Shown here piece after piece: positions 8,031 through 17,441 of a stretch of DNA of 64,000 nucleotides. The DNA lies in assembly GCA_942493245.1 (NCBI GenBank), contig OW818685.1, forward strand, positions 3,658,001-3,722,000, given 5' to 3'. The notes beneath the pieces were generated by a model. It searched no databases and was not told the DNA's origin. It saw nothing but the letters and a program-made list of their open reading frames with translations. The stretch is from DAOPYU01 sp942493245 (GTDB lineage Bacteria; Sumerlaeota; Sumerlaeia; UBA8349). The translations under genes were made by a program, and so were the position numbers. Each line of letters begins with the position of its first letter. The first letter of the stretch is position 1.

Positions 8031-10616
8031 ATGTTCCCGAATGTATCCCGACTGTTCCTTGCCTTCTGGATTCTGACCACCCCGCTTCAGGCCGCTGAAT
8101 GGGCGCCCTTTGCCATCCCCGATCAACTGGCCGCCGACTCCCCCCTCGCACGACCGGCTCCAGAACCCATCACGCCCAATCAGGCGCGCCTGAAAACCGA
8201 AAACGGGTACTTCGTCCAGGAACAGACTCCCGCCCGTCCCGTCCGCATCTGGGGCGTGAACCTCTGTTTCGGCGCCAATCTTCCCGACGCTCAGGGCGCC
8301 GAGCGCCTCGCGGCCCGGCTCGCGGGCGCCGGCATCAACTCCGTCCGCATCCATCACCTCGACACGTCGTCCTTTCCCCGCGGCATCTGGAACCCCGACC
8401 AACAAGGCAAAACGATCGACCCAAGAGCCATCGAGCGCCTCGACACGCTCATCGACCAGATGGCCCGACACGGCATCTGGGTCAACCTCAACCTCCACGT
8501 GGGCCGCACCCACAGCCGCGCGCTCGGATTGCCCGATTCCGAGACCGATTACAACAAAATCGCCACCGTTTTCACCCCGGCGCTGATCGAGGCCCAGAAA
8601 GACTACGCCCGTCAACTCCTCGACCATGTCAACCCCCATCGCAACGTGCGCTGGGCCGACGATCCGGCCATCGCCTTTGTCGAAATTTCCAACGAAAACA
8701 GCTTTTTCATGTGGGACGGCCGCGAGAAAATCCCGGCTCTGCCCCCCTACTACGCCCAAATCCTCCAGGAGCAGTACAATGCCTGGCTGCTCAAGCGGTA
8801 CGGCTCCGACGAAAAACTCCGGGCCGTCTGGAACCGGGGAATCCAGCCCCTCGGAGAAAACTTTCTGAAAAATACGCAGTTCAAAGACTGGAAGTCCGGT
8901 GAAAGCGCCCCCACCGACTGGATTCTGGAACAACACGAAAAGGCCCACGCCACCCTCGCGAAGCGCCCCTATCAGGGGACCGACGCTCTGGCTGTGGAAA
9001 TTGCCGACGCGGGGAAGGCCACCTGGCATCTGGGCCTGAGACAACAGGGTCTGGCCCTCACAAAGGGCGCCTATTACACCGTCACCCTGCGACTCGCCGC
9101 GCAACAGGAACGTCCCCTCGACCTCAGTATCAGCCAGACTGACAGTCCCTGGGCCAACCTGGGACTCCACAAACCCCTCACCCTCAAGCCCGAATGGCAA
9201 ACCTTCCGCTTCGGTTTCGTCGCCCGTGAGAATGACCCAAACGCACGTCTCCACCTCTCCTTTGGAACCAATCCGACGCCCCTTTACATCGCCGAGATCC
9301 AGATCCAACCCAACGGCCAACAGGGACTGCTCGACACCGAATCGCTCGAAAAAGGCACGGTGGCCGTCTCGCCCGACATCGTCTGCGAAGCGCGGACTGC
9401 CGACCGCCTACGCTTCCTCGCCGAGACCGAAAAAGCCTACTGGGATGGCATGCGCGCCTTCATCCAGAACGACCTGAAATGCCGGGCGCTCGTCACCGGC
9501 ACCATCGTGTTCGGTCCACTGGGCCTCTGGTGTCAGAGCGACATGGACTTTATTGACACCCACGCCTACTGGCGCCATCCGGACTTCCCCGGTCGTCCCT
9601 GGGACATGAACAACTGGACCGTCAAACAGGACGCCATGACCGACTTCCCAGAATCGGCCACTCTCTCCGAACTGGCCGCCTCGCGCCTCGCCGGGAAGCC
9701 CTTCACCCTCTCCGAATACAACCACCCCGCCCCGAACGACTACCAGGCCGAAACCGTCCCCCTGACCGCCGCCTTTGGAGCCGCGCACGACTGGTCCGGC
9801 GTCTGGCTTTTCGCCTATTCCGAGACCAACGAATACGACTACTCGCGCCTGGCCGGTTTCTTCAACATGTACAACAACCCCGCCAAGTGGGGTTTTATCT
9901 CAGTCGCCGCGCAGATTTTCCAAGGGGCGATTTCCCCCCTCCCGATCCGGGAACCCGCTCCTCTGATCGCCTCGAACGATCCCGTCGCCGAACTCGCTTC
10001 GCTTTATGAGCGTTTTGACAGTAAAATGCTCCGGATCGGGCGGGAAAAGGCGGGATTGGAGTGGCAAAACCTGTTGAACCGCCAGTTTTCCTGGACCCTT
10101 TCCAAACCACCGGTTCTCGTGGCGATTCCGTCTCCGTCCGAAAAACCGACCATTCTGAAGTGGGAAAACGGGACCGTCCTGATGCAGGGGACGGGCGCCT
10201 GGGTCTGGGCCGGGCACACCGGGAAATTCCAACCCTCCACCGCGCCATCCACGCCGCTCAAACTCCTCAGCGTCGGAGGGCCCGAGTTCGCCACCCTGGC
10301 CGTGACCGGCTGGTCCAAACCCGGTGAAACGACCACCCCATCGGACGCCAAACGGTACTTGATCGTGGCGTGTGGCCGGTGCGAAAACGCCAACATGGGC
10401 TTTTCGCCCGACCGTCAGACCGTCGGGACGAAATGGGGCCAGGCGCCGGTCTCCGTCGAACTGGTCGAGGCGCGCCTGGCGCTGCCCGCAGGCACGTTCC
10501 GCTGTCAGGCTCTCGGGCCTGACGGTCGCCCCACCCGCACCTGGCAGGCCAGCGGCGAAGTCACCCTCTCGACACAGGACAAAACCATGTGGTATTATCT
10601 GGAAAAGGCGGATTAA
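8031..10616 (+). CDS. Secreted clan-A (GH5-like) glycoside hydrolase with inserted beta-domain
   Basis: An 861-residue exported protein. The start at 8031 gives a clean signal peptide (MFPNVSRLFLAFWILTTPL, cleavage near QAA-EW) with GGAG upstream. Residues about 40-265 and 440-690 form a TIM barrel of clan GH-A. The first part contains RIWGVNLCFGANLP and FVEISNEN, where E222 is the expected acid/base. The second contains FTLSEYNHP, where E562 is the expected nucleophile. The barrel is split by about 170 residues (270-440) that read as a beta-sandwich carbohydrate-binding-like domain (NTQFKDWKSG and later). A C-terminal beta-rich domain follows. It should hydrolyse a beta-linked glycan outside the cytoplasm; the substrate cannot be read from sequence. 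Next come a YhcH-family gene and another exported protein. Confidence 0.75.
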   Translation: MFPNVSRLFLAFWILTTPLQAAEWAPFAIPDQLAADSPLARPAPEPITPNQARLKTENGYFVQEQTPARPVRIWGVNLCFGANLPDAQGAERLAARLAGAGINSVRIHHLDTSSFPRGIWNPDQQGKTIDPRAIERLDTLIDQMARHGIWVNLNLHVGRTHSRALGLPDSETDYNKIATVFTPALIEAQKDYARQLLDHVNPHRNVRWADDPAIAFVEISNENSFFMWDGREKIPALPPYYAQILQEQYNAWLLKRYGSDEKLRAVWNRGIQPLGENFLKNTQFKDWKSGESAPTDWILEQHEKAHATLAKRPYQGTDALAVEIADAGKATWHLGLRQQGLALTKGAYYTVTLRLAAQQERPLDLSISQTDSPWANLGLHKPLTLKPEWQTFRFGFVARENDPNARLHLSFGTNPTPLYIAEIQIQPNGQQGLLDTESLEKGTVAVSPDIVCEARTADRLRFLAETEKAYWDGMRAFIQNDLKCRALVTGTIVFGPLGLWCQSDMDFIDTHAYWRHPDFPGRPWDMNNWTVKQDAMTDFPESATLSELAASRLAGKPFTLSEYNHPAPNDYQAETVPLTAAFGAAHDWSGVWLFAYSETNEYDYSRLAGFFNMYNNPAKWGFISVAAQIFQGAISPLPIREPAPLIASNDPVAELASLYERFDSKMLRIGREKAGLEWQNLLNRQFSWTLSKPPVLVAIPSPSEKPTILKWENGTVLMQGTGAWVWAGHTGKFQPSTAPSTPLKLLSVGGPEFATLAVTGWSKPGETTTPSDAKRYLIVACGRCENANMGFSPDRQTVGTKWGQAPVSVELVEARLALPAGTFRCQALGPDGRPTRTWQASGEVTLSTQDKTMWYYLEKAD

Positions 10617-10666
10617 CCGCGCATATGCGGGTTGATCCAACCCAATAGAGATCAGGCCATCTGTAT

Positions 10667-10688
10667 GGGCGGACCTGCGTGTCCGCCC
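10667..10688. repeat. REP-like palindrome, GGGCGGAC type
   Basis: GGGCGGAC-ctgcgt-GTCCGCCC is a perfect 8-base-pair stem in the gap between the glycoside hydrolase and the YhcH gene. Compact GC-rich palindromes like this usually occur in many intergenic copies per genome. Only one copy is seen in this window. It could affect mRNA stability or partial termination between the two genes. Confidence 0.45.
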
Positions 10689-10725
10689 CTCACGACACCC
10701 GATAGCCCAAGGAGACAACCGTATC

Positions 10726-11178
10726 ATGATTCTCGGACGCATCGCCGACTCGGAGCGCTACACCGCGTTCCATCCTCTCTTCCGCCAAGCCTTTCAATTC
10801 CTCCGGGAAACCGACCTCCACGCTCTGGCCGAGGGACGCCATGAGATCGTCGGAAGCCAACTCTTCGCGCTCGTCAGCACCTTCCAGGGCCACCCGAGAG
10901 ACGAAGCCAAACTCGAAGTCCACCGGCGGTACATTGACATCCAGGTCTGCCTGACCGGCACGGACCACGTCGGGTGGCGCAGTCTGGCCACCTGTCAGTG
11001 CGCCCAGGCCGACTTCAACGCCAAAGACGACTACCAGTTCTTCACCGACGCGCCCACGACCTGGTTTACGCTCGACGGCGACACGTTTGCCATCTTCTAC
11101 CCCGAAGACGCCCACGCCCCCGCCATCGCCGACACCCAGCTGCGCAAGGTCGTTCTGAAGGTCGCGGTTGAGGCGTAA
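10726..11178 (+). CDS. YhcH/YjgK/YiaL (DUF386) family protein
   Basis: A 150-residue cytosolic protein of the YhcH/YiaL/EbgC family, a cupin-like beta-sandwich found in sugar catabolic operons. The E. coli relative NanQ (YhcH) acts as a sialic acid anomerase and EbgC modulates a beta-galactosidase. Residues 63-73 (LEVHRRYIDIQ) and the late EDAHAP motif hold the metal-binding His and Glu residues. Length is as usual for the family (about 150). It sits between two secreted carbohydrate-active proteins, so it may handle an anomer of the released sugar. The start ATG follows AGGAGACAACCGTATC. Confidence 0.87.
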   Translation: MILGRIADSERYTAFHPLFRQAFQFLRETDLHALAEGRHEIVGSQLFALVSTFQGHPRDEAKLEVHRRYIDIQVCLTGTDHVGWRSLATCQCAQADFNAKDDYQFFTDAPTTWFTLDGDTFAIFYPEDAHAPAIADTQLRKVVLKVAVEA

Positions 11179-11289
11179 GTAACAGGCTCAGCGAAGATCC
11201 CATTGGAGAGTAAACTGGCGCCATTCCCATGTCCTCATCCTCAAAAAAGGGCAAGTGTCTTATTCTCAAACTTGGATTGGAGAAACACG

Positions 11290-13404
11290 ATGAAATCGAA
11301 GAACGATTCGCGAACGATCCTCCTCGTCTTCCTGTGCCTGCTGTCCTGGACGAGACTTGCCCACGCGCAATCCGTCCCCGTGACCTTACAGGTCAGCGAG
11401 GCGCCCGAAATCCGCGTGGAAGTGAAGGCGGGAGATCGCGTCTTTCTCCAACCGCCCGCCGAGGGCCTCTGGTCGGTGGCGACCGCCTGGCAGGACAACT
11501 GGCCGTCGGAATGGAAGCACGCCAAGCCGACCCAAGTTGAACGTTCCGGGGACTGGACGATTGTGTCCGGGAAACTGGACCTGCCGCAGGGAACTCTGGA
11601 ACTGCGCGATTCCTACCGAAGCGAAGAAGGCGTGATCCGGTGTGTCCGGCGGTTTTCGTGGCTCGGCAAGGACGAACTGCCCCGCTGTACCCTGTCCGCT
11701 CGCTGGCTGGCGCCCGGCGCGACCAATGCCAAACCGCTACTGCCTGGCATCCTCTACTACGGTAACCCTTCCGGCGTCCGGACCAATTCCGGAGCAGTGG
11801 CAACCTATACCGGCAAACCGGGCGAGGAAGCCCTCTTTGAGGAACACCGATTCGCGGCTCCGTGGGCCAGCATCGAGTGGCGCGAGGGCGAGGTCTGCCG
11901 CAGCGCGGCGTTGCACACTCTCCCCTCCCGCGTCACGGACGGCAACCACGCCGACCAGTGGTGGTCGCTGGGCGTAACCGGACGAGAGGGAGCCACCGAA
12001 CTGACTTTGCTGTCAGGCCCCTGTGCGTCCAATGGCCGGCACAGCGTAGTCAAGGCGCTGCAACAGAAGTTTCTTGATTACCCGGATGCCTGGATGAACC
12101 TGCGCCCGGGGGCGGTGGTGGAAAAAACCTTTTTCCTCCAGGTAGAACCCGTCACACAACCCGGTTCCGGTTTCCGCGCGCCCCTGAATACCGCCATGAA
12201 ACTGCATGCGCCCCTCAGCCTTGAGGGAATACCCACCTGCGACCAGATTATTCGCGACAAGTACCGGTTCGCCTGTTCCCGTTTCCGGGACCGCCGGACG
12301 GACCCCGGATTCGAGATGTTTCCCGATTATAGAGAAGGAACCCATTACGTGATGGGCTGGTGCGGACAGTCCGAGGCCCAGGGCAGCGCGTTGCTCCTGC
12401 TCGCGAAGCGACTCGGCGACGCGAAAGCGGCCGACATGGCGGTGCGCTCTCTGAACCATCTGGCGACCTCACCATTCAACGATTACGGATTCCAACAGAA
12501 ATACACCGCCGAGACGGGCCGTTGGTCCGAACAGGACCCGGTTTCGCAAGGCCAGGCTATGGAAAATTTCGCCCGCACGATCCTGGCGGCGCGCAAAGTG
12601 GGAGGCGGCATCGACACAAAAACCTGGGAAGATTTCCTCAAGAAGGCCTGTGCGCTTCAGGCCGCCCGCATCCTGAAGGACGACTGGCACCCTGTCTCGA
12701 CAGCCGAGGCGTTTTTTGTCTCCCCCCTGTCCAAGGCATACGCCCTGTTCGGCAACGCCGAGTTCAAGCAGGCAGCGCTCAAGGCCGCCGGGCATTACGC
12801 CAAACGGCACCTGGACATGACCGAACCCTATTGGGGCGGAACACTGGACGCGAATTGCGAGGACAAGGAAGGCGCGCTCGCCGCTTTTCAGGCATTCCTG
12901 GCCGTGTACGAAATGACCCGCGAGCCGCGCCACCTCGAATGGGCCTCGCACGCGCTCGACGTGGCGTTGACCTACACCGTGCTGTGGGACATTGACCTGC
13001 CCGCGAGCCGCCTGCGCGACCACGCGCTCAAGACCCGGGGCTGGACGATTGTCTCCGCCCAGAATCAGCATCTGGACGTGTACGCAGTGCTCTTCACACC
13101 GGAAATCTGGCGCATGGGCGATTACCTCGATCGCCCGGACCTCAAACGGCTGGCCGCATTGATGTACCGCAGCTGTGGCCAGATGATTGACCCCTTCGGA
13201 AGCCAGGGCGAGCAGATCCAGCAGACCAACTTCGGCCAGCAGGGCGAGATGAAGGACGTCTTTCGCCTGCGGGGCGGTTACAGCGAACGCTGGACCGTCT
13301 TCTGGATCACCGCGCATTTCCTCAACGCGGCGGCCCAATTCGAGTCCATGGGCATAGACCTGGACCGGCTGGAAGAATCCATCGCGCGGAAACCATTGCA
13401 ATAG
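11290..13404 (+). CDS. Secreted protein with probable alpha/alpha-barrel domain, glycan-related
   Basis: A 704-residue exported protein. The ATG at 11290 has GGAG at good spacing and opens a clear signal peptide ending LAHA-QS; upstream in-frame starts lack both. Residues about 30-330 look beta-rich (many Trp, Gly, Val strands). Residues about 340-690 are helical and contain HYVMGWCGQSEAQGSALLLL, WSEQDPVSQGQAMENFARTI and similar helix pairs. This is the pattern of alpha/alpha toroid enzymes such as GH88/GH105/GH127-type proteins and epimerases. I recognise no catalytic signature that fixes the family. It follows the GH5-like enzyme and the YhcH gene on the same strand, so a role in the same glycan system is a reasonable inference. 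Confidence 0.55.
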   Translation: MKSKNDSRTILLVFLCLLSWTRLAHAQSVPVTLQVSEAPEIRVEVKAGDRVFLQPPAEGLWSVATAWQDNWPSEWKHAKPTQVERSGDWTIVSGKLDLPQGTLELRDSYRSEEGVIRCVRRFSWLGKDELPRCTLSARWLAPGATNAKPLLPGILYYGNPSGVRTNSGAVATYTGKPGEEALFEEHRFAAPWASIEWREGEVCRSAALHTLPSRVTDGNHADQWWSLGVTGREGATELTLLSGPCASNGRHSVVKALQQKFLDYPDAWMNLRPGAVVEKTFFLQVEPVTQPGSGFRAPLNTAMKLHAPLSLEGIPTCDQIIRDKYRFACSRFRDRRTDPGFEMFPDYREGTHYVMGWCGQSEAQGSALLLLAKRLGDAKAADMAVRSLNHLATSPFNDYGFQQKYTAETGRWSEQDPVSQGQAMENFARTILAARKVGGGIDTKTWEDFLKKACALQAARILKDDWHPVSTAEAFFVSPLSKAYALFGNAEFKQAALKAAGHYAKRHLDMTEPYWGGTLDANCEDKEGALAAFQAFLAVYEMTREPRHLEWASHALDVALTYTVLWDIDLPASRLRDHALKTRGWTIVSAQNQHLDVYAVLFTPEIWRMGDYLDRPDLKRLAALMYRSCGQMIDPFGSQGEQIQQTNFGQQGEMKDVFRLRGGYSERWTVFWITAHFLNAAAQFESMGIDLDRLEESIARKPLQ

Positions 13405-13458
13405 AATAGACAATCGCGGTGGCCATGGATTGCAGTTTAGCTGATTGTCGGAAACCCA

Positions 13459-14529
13459 TTACATCGAGCGTTTCGCGTCCAGAGATCGGGTGCTTTCGTC
13501 CAGAAGGCGTTTCAGCGCCTCGTTCATCTTTTCCGGCGGATAATCCTCGAAACGGAACGTCTCCAGAGACGCCGCCTCCTGGTCCTCTTTCAGTTTTCCC
13601 ATGAGACCCGTGAGAAGCCGATAACTCGCATAGGCGTGGGGAACGGAGGCATCGTCTTTCGCCTCTTGTTTGAAGGCATTGAGCAGGCCCTGAAATGTTT
13701 GATCCGCTGAAAGCAGTTCCGTCGTCTTCGCCCGGTATTCGAAAATCCATCCGGGCAGGTCTCCGTACCGCTTTTTGTCCGACACGTGTTGCCCTTCGTG
13801 GCCCAGGAGGGAAGCCTGAAACCACTCGTCATACGCCCCGGGCTTCTCGCCGACGCGATAGATGGCATCGGCATTGGCCCAGCCTCCGGTGTGCTTTTTG
13901 TCGAACGTGGCATACCCGAGCCATCCATACAGGAGAAAATCCTGAAGGAAGACCACCTTCACCGGGAAGTTGCCCGAGGGGATTTCCACGGAGTAAGTTT
14001 CCGTCTCTTCCTTCTTCCAGATCATCAGCTCCCACAGAGGCTGGGTCCGGCCCAGAAGCAGATGGTACCCCTTCTTCCGGGCGGTCTCGATGAGGAAAGC
14101 CCCCAGCCGGTCGGCATTCGGCCCCTTGATGTATTCGGACAGGGGCGGTTTACGTCCCTCCGATTTGGCGAGCCGGGCCAACCCGGAAAGCAGCGTCTTC
14201 CCGGCTTTTTTCTCTCGAGCAGGATCGAGCAGGGAGGCCCGCCAATACGCCGTGTAAAGATCGTACAACCGGGTGATAAACGGATCGTCGAACTCGATCC
14301 GTTCCTCCGCCGTCACAAAGCGTTTCCGATATTTCTCATACAGACCGGCGAACCCACTTTGCGTCACATTCTCAACCGAGTCGAAAACCGAAAGAACGGG
14401 GCGCACATCCCCCGAGACCGCTTTGCAGTAGGCGTCCTCCAGGGCCTTCTCCGTGTCGGCGCCATAGCCATAAACCAAATAACAGAAACACAAAAGAACC
14501 GTGATTGCGACGAGGATTATTCGATTCAT
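13459..14529 (-). CDS. Exported or lipid-anchored HEXXH protein, putative zinc peptidase
   Basis: A 356-residue protein with an N-terminal hydrophobic segment (MNRIILVAITVLLCFCYLV) that is either a signal peptide or an anchor. Residues 244-248 read HEGQH, a gluzincin-type HEXXH, in the context LLGHEGQHVSD. It is followed about 20 residues later by EYRAKTTEL, whose Glu could be the third metal ligand. The rest is helical and not recognised. The ATG at 14529 has GGAG six bases upstream; a longer reading is unlikely. The gene and the following minus-strand neighbour share a near-identical upstream box (14549-14564 and 15226-15241). Peptidase activity is an inference from the motif only. Confidence 0.55.
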   Translation of the reverse strand: MNRIILVAITVLLCFCYLVYGYGADTEKALEDAYCKAVSGDVRPVLSVFDSVENVTQSGFAGLYEKYRKRFVTAEERIEFDDPFITRLYDLYTAYWRASLLDPAREKKAGKTLLSGLARLAKSEGRKPPLSEYIKGPNADRLGAFLIETARKKGYHLLLGRTQPLWELMIWKKEETETYSVEIPSGNFPVKVVFLQDFLLYGWLGYATFDKKHTGGWANADAIYRVGEKPGAYDEWFQASLLGHEGQHVSDKKRYGDLPGWIFEYRAKTTELLSADQTFQGLLNAFKQEAKDDASVPHAYASYRLLTGLMGKLKEDQEAASLETFRFEDYPPEKMNEALKRLLDESTRSLDAKRSM

Positions 14530-14548
14530 ATTTTCTCCGACACTTATG

Positions 14549-14564
14549 GAACAATAATTGAATG
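14549..14564 (-). promoter_or_regulatory. Shared upstream box, copy 1
   Basis: GAACAATAATTGAATG (plus-strand reading) lies 20 bases upstream of the start codon at 14529. An identical 16-mer lies 22 bases upstream of the next gene. Its core CAATAATTG is palindromic around one base. The similarity runs on into a CGCAA...CGGGTTGC segment at 14573-14589. It may be a promoter region or operator controlling the two genes together. Confidence 0.45.
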
Positions 14565-14646
14565 CCCCCCTGCGCAAGATGCGGGTTGCTTCGTTTGTGT
14601 TCCATTGGCATCCCGCTCCCCGCGTCTCCGCCTGCAAAACAGCCGA

Positions 14647-15204
14647 TCATTCGATATCAGTATTTGCATTGACGGGGACGAGTTCGGATAACTCCTGCTG
14701 GGTGATCTGCCTGAACGACAACCGGTATCCTTCGTAAACGGCGATACCGTAGAAGAGTAAATCCATAGGACTGAACGTAGCTTTCAACATTTCAAAGATC
14801 ATCGCTGGCTGGAGAAGGACGTTAACGGCCACCAGAAGGAAGGGCACAGATTCCTCCCGGGATACAAAACCACAGACGGAAAGAACATTGCCCAAGACGC
14901 AACCGCATAAGGCACACGTAGCGCCCAGTACCCCAAATGTTTTTGTCATCCCCTTGCCCAGCAAACGAACGGCATAGCCAACAAGAAAGCCAACGCCAAC
15001 GGCCATCCATCCAATCTGGTACTGCGTCATAACCGTGACTATCGCCCAAACGGCAGCACCCACGATGCCTGCGGCAACGCCAGCAAAGATTCCCCGCATC
15101 AGGTTTTGTTCGGATTTGAGTTGTCTTACCAATTCGGCCAGTTTTACTGGATCCGTAACAGGTGTTTGAACCGCCGTCTCATTGTCCACTCGACTCTCTT
15201 CCAT
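14647..15204 (-). CDS. Integral membrane protein of unknown function
   Basis: A 185-residue protein with a charged N-terminus (about 40 residues, including LAELVRQLKSEQNLMRG) followed by about four membrane segments. Two are glycine-rich (GIFAGVAAGIVGAAVWAIVT and GWMAVGVGFLVGYAVRLL), and a cysteine-rich turn (CALCGC) comes after the second. The second ATG (15204) sits seven bases from GGAG, while the first (15210) almost touches it, so I take 15204. The paired neighbour at 13459 shares its upstream box. I recognise no family. A membrane partner or channel-like role would be speculation. Confidence 0.6.
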   Translation of the reverse strand: MEESRVDNETAVQTPVTDPVKLAELVRQLKSEQNLMRGIFAGVAAGIVGAAVWAIVTVMTQYQIGWMAVGVGFLVGYAVRLLGKGMTKTFGVLGATCALCGCVLGNVLSVCGFVSREESVPFLLVAVNVLLQPAMIFEMLKATFSPMDLLFYGIAVYEGYRLSFRQITQQELSELVPVNANTDIE

Positions 15205-15626
15205 TCTCATTCTCCTTCATGTATCGAACAATAATTGAATGAACCCGCAATAGAGACGGGTTGCATGTTTGCGACCTATTCAATTGAAAGACATCCGAGG
15301 CTTCTACGACCCGATTATAGACGGTGGACTTGCCCCTCTGGATCTATTCCACCACCTGTCCAACTATTTGCCACTGGGTTATTCGTTCTGACTTTTGACA
15401 GTAACATCCATGTAACCGATAAGTGGAATATCGGAAAGCCTCCGGCAAGTCAAGGGTGAAATCCAGCGCTGTCCAGTCTTTTTCCTTGCCAGTTCCGCAT
15501 TCGTCCCGTATGATTCCTCCCGCCTGTTGTGACGCGTCAGGGTCACAAGCAGATTTCTGGCCGGGAAGCAGTCGGAATGCCTTCCACAACAACGGTCTAT
15601 CCAAAAACCCGAGGATTTTTCCCCGC
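15205..15626. other. Divergent intergenic region before prfC
   Basis: It carries the second shared box and an AACCCG...CGGGTT inverted repeat (15242-15262) just beside it. The remaining 350 bases up to prfC show no open frame with a ribosome site and no recognised RNA. Confidence 0.4.
15226..15241 (-). promoter_or_regulatory. Shared upstream box, copy 2
   Basis: This is the same GAACAATAATTGAATG 16-mer as at 14549, in the same orientation and at nearly the same distance from the start codon of the membrane protein gene. It is followed by CCGCAA and CGGGTTGC, which match the flank of copy 1. Two paralogous upstream regions point to coordinated expression. Confidence 0.45.
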
Positions 15627-17243
15627 ATGCCCACCCCCCAACAGGAAATTGACCGGCGGCGCACTTTCGCCATCGTGTCCCACCCCGACGCCGGCAAGAC
15701 CACATTGACCGAGAAACTCCTGCTTTACGGGGGCGCCCTGCACCTGGCCGGATCGGTCACGCAGCGCAAAACCCAGCGGGCCACGACTTCGGACTGGATG
15801 GAACTTGAGAAAAAGCGCGGCATTTCGATCAGTTCGACCGTGCTGAACTTCGACTACAACGGCCACCGCATCAACCTGCTCGACACCCCCGGCCACAAGG
15901 ATTTCTCCGAGGACACCTACCGTGTGCTGACGGCCGTGGACGCGGCGATCATGGTCATTGACGCCGGTAAGGGCATCGAGAGCCAGACGCGCAAACTGTT
16001 CGAGGTCTGCCGCCTGCGCGGAGTGCCGATTTTCACCTTCATGAATAAGATGGACCGGCCCAGTCGCGAGCCGCTCGACCTGCTGGACGAACTCGAGAAT
16101 GTTCTGGGGATCGAAGCCTATCCGATGAACTGGCCGCTCGGGTCCGGGGAGCAGTTCAAGGGGATCTGGGACCGGCAGACCCGTCTGGCCCACTTCTACG
16201 AACGCACGCCCGGCGGCGCCTACCGCGCGCCGGGCGCCACCTGCGGTCTGGACGACCCGTCCGTGCGCGAGCGGCTCGATGACGATACCTACAGAGCCGT
16301 GAGCGAAGAACTCGAAATGCTCGACGGAGCCGGGGCGGATTTCGACCCGGAGTCCGTCTTGGCCGGCAACACGACGCCGGTTTACTTCGGCAGCGCGGTC
16401 AACAACTTCGGCGTGCAACTGCTGCTCGACGGCTTCATCGAGCACTCGGCCCCGCCGCGCCACCGCATGAGCCAGGGAACGGTGATCGAACCGAACGACC
16501 CGGCCTTTTCCGGTTTCGTCTTCAAGATTCAGGCCAACATGGACCCGCGCCACCGCGACCGCGTGGCGTTCATCCGGGTCGTCTCGGGCCATTTCGAGCG
16601 CGACATGGCGGTGACCCACGTGAGCAGCGGCAAGCGGGTGCGCCTGTCCAACTCCAGCAAACTGTTCGGGCGCGAGCGCGAAACGGTGGACGAGGCCTGG
16701 CCGGGCGATGTGGTCGGCATCGTGGGGTCGAACTTCCTGACTATCGGCGACACGCTGAGCGAAAACCCCAACGTGCTCTTCAACGAGATCCCCCACTTCC
16801 CGCCCGAATGCTTCGCCTACCTGCACAACCCGGTCCCGTCGAATTACAAGCGGTTCCGCGAGGGATTGACTCAGTTGCTTCAGGAAGGCGTGGTCCACGC
16901 CTTCGAAATCCCCGGTCAGCAACAGAAAATTCCCCTCCTGGCCGCAGTCGGTCCCCTCCAGTTCGAGATTGTCCAGTACCGGCTCGAAAGCGAATACGGC
17001 GCGACCTCGCGCCTGGAAAACGCGTCCTGGACCCTGGCGCGCTGGGTGTGTGGCGGGGATCTGCCCGATCCGTACGATCTCCCCTCGGGAATCCAACTGG
17101 TCGAGGATCTCCAGGGCCAGCCGGTGCTCCTCTTTCCGGGCGAGTGGAATCTGCAATACTTCTCGCAGAAATTCAGCGGAATCGAACTGAGCGCCTACCC
17201 CCCCGGCACACTCGACCAGACGTTGTCGGCGACGGTGTCGTAA
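15627..17243 (+). CDS. prfC: Peptide chain release factor 3
   Basis: A 538-residue translational GTPase (E. coli RF3 has 529) that removes RF1 and RF2 from the ribosome after peptide release. Residues 18-26 (SHPDAGKTT) are the P-loop with RF3's typical Asp. DTPGH and NKMDRPSRE give the G3 and G4 motifs, and RGISISSTV is the switch I/G2 region. The end (AYPPGTLDQTL) is compatible with a full-length C-terminal domain. I placed the start at 15627 because the RF3 fold begins there; the upstream extension in the same frame resembles nothing. Monocistronic. The gene is not universal in bacteria but is widely distributed. Confidence 0.95.
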   Translation: MPTPQQEIDRRRTFAIVSHPDAGKTTLTEKLLLYGGALHLAGSVTQRKTQRATTSDWMELEKKRGISISSTVLNFDYNGHRINLLDTPGHKDFSEDTYRVLTAVDAAIMVIDAGKGIESQTRKLFEVCRLRGVPIFTFMNKMDRPSREPLDLLDELENVLGIEAYPMNWPLGSGEQFKGIWDRQTRLAHFYERTPGGAYRAPGATCGLDDPSVRERLDDDTYRAVSEELEMLDGAGADFDPESVLAGNTTPVYFGSAVNNFGVQLLLDGFIEHSAPPRHRMSQGTVIEPNDPAFSGFVFKIQANMDPRHRDRVAFIRVVSGHFERDMAVTHVSSGKRVRLSNSSKLFGRERETVDEAWPGDVVGIVGSNFLTIGDTLSENPNVLFNEIPHFPPECFAYLHNPVPSNYKRFREGLTQLLQEGVVHAFEIPGQQQKIPLLAAVGPLQFEIVQYRLESEYGATSRLENASWTLARWVCGGDLPDPYDLPSGIQLVEDLQGQPVLLFPGEWNLQYFSQKFSGIELSAYPPGTLDQTLSATVS

Positions 17244-17328
17244 GCGGGATTTTCTCATTTCTCCCGACGAACAGAAGCCGTTCCGCCAGGAACTCCTCAT
17301 TGTCCTGGGCAGAAAATCGTTTCAGAGG

Positions 17329-17350
17329 TGGCATGGGCGTCCCGCCCATG
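17329..17350 (+). repeat. REP-like palindrome, copy 1
   Basis: GTGG precedes CATGGGCG-TCC-CGCCCATG, an 8-base-pair perfect stem. The element reappears inverted at 17442-17464 with one compensated base-pair change (CAC/GTG for CAT/ATG), so the stem is preserved. Confidence 0.5.
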
Positions 17351-17441
17351 TGCGGTTCATAGCGTCGGCGTCTTCATCGGCGGGGTTCCAGAATTTGTAA
17401 GCAGTTCCAACAACACGCGCTGATCGCTCCGCAACCTATTT

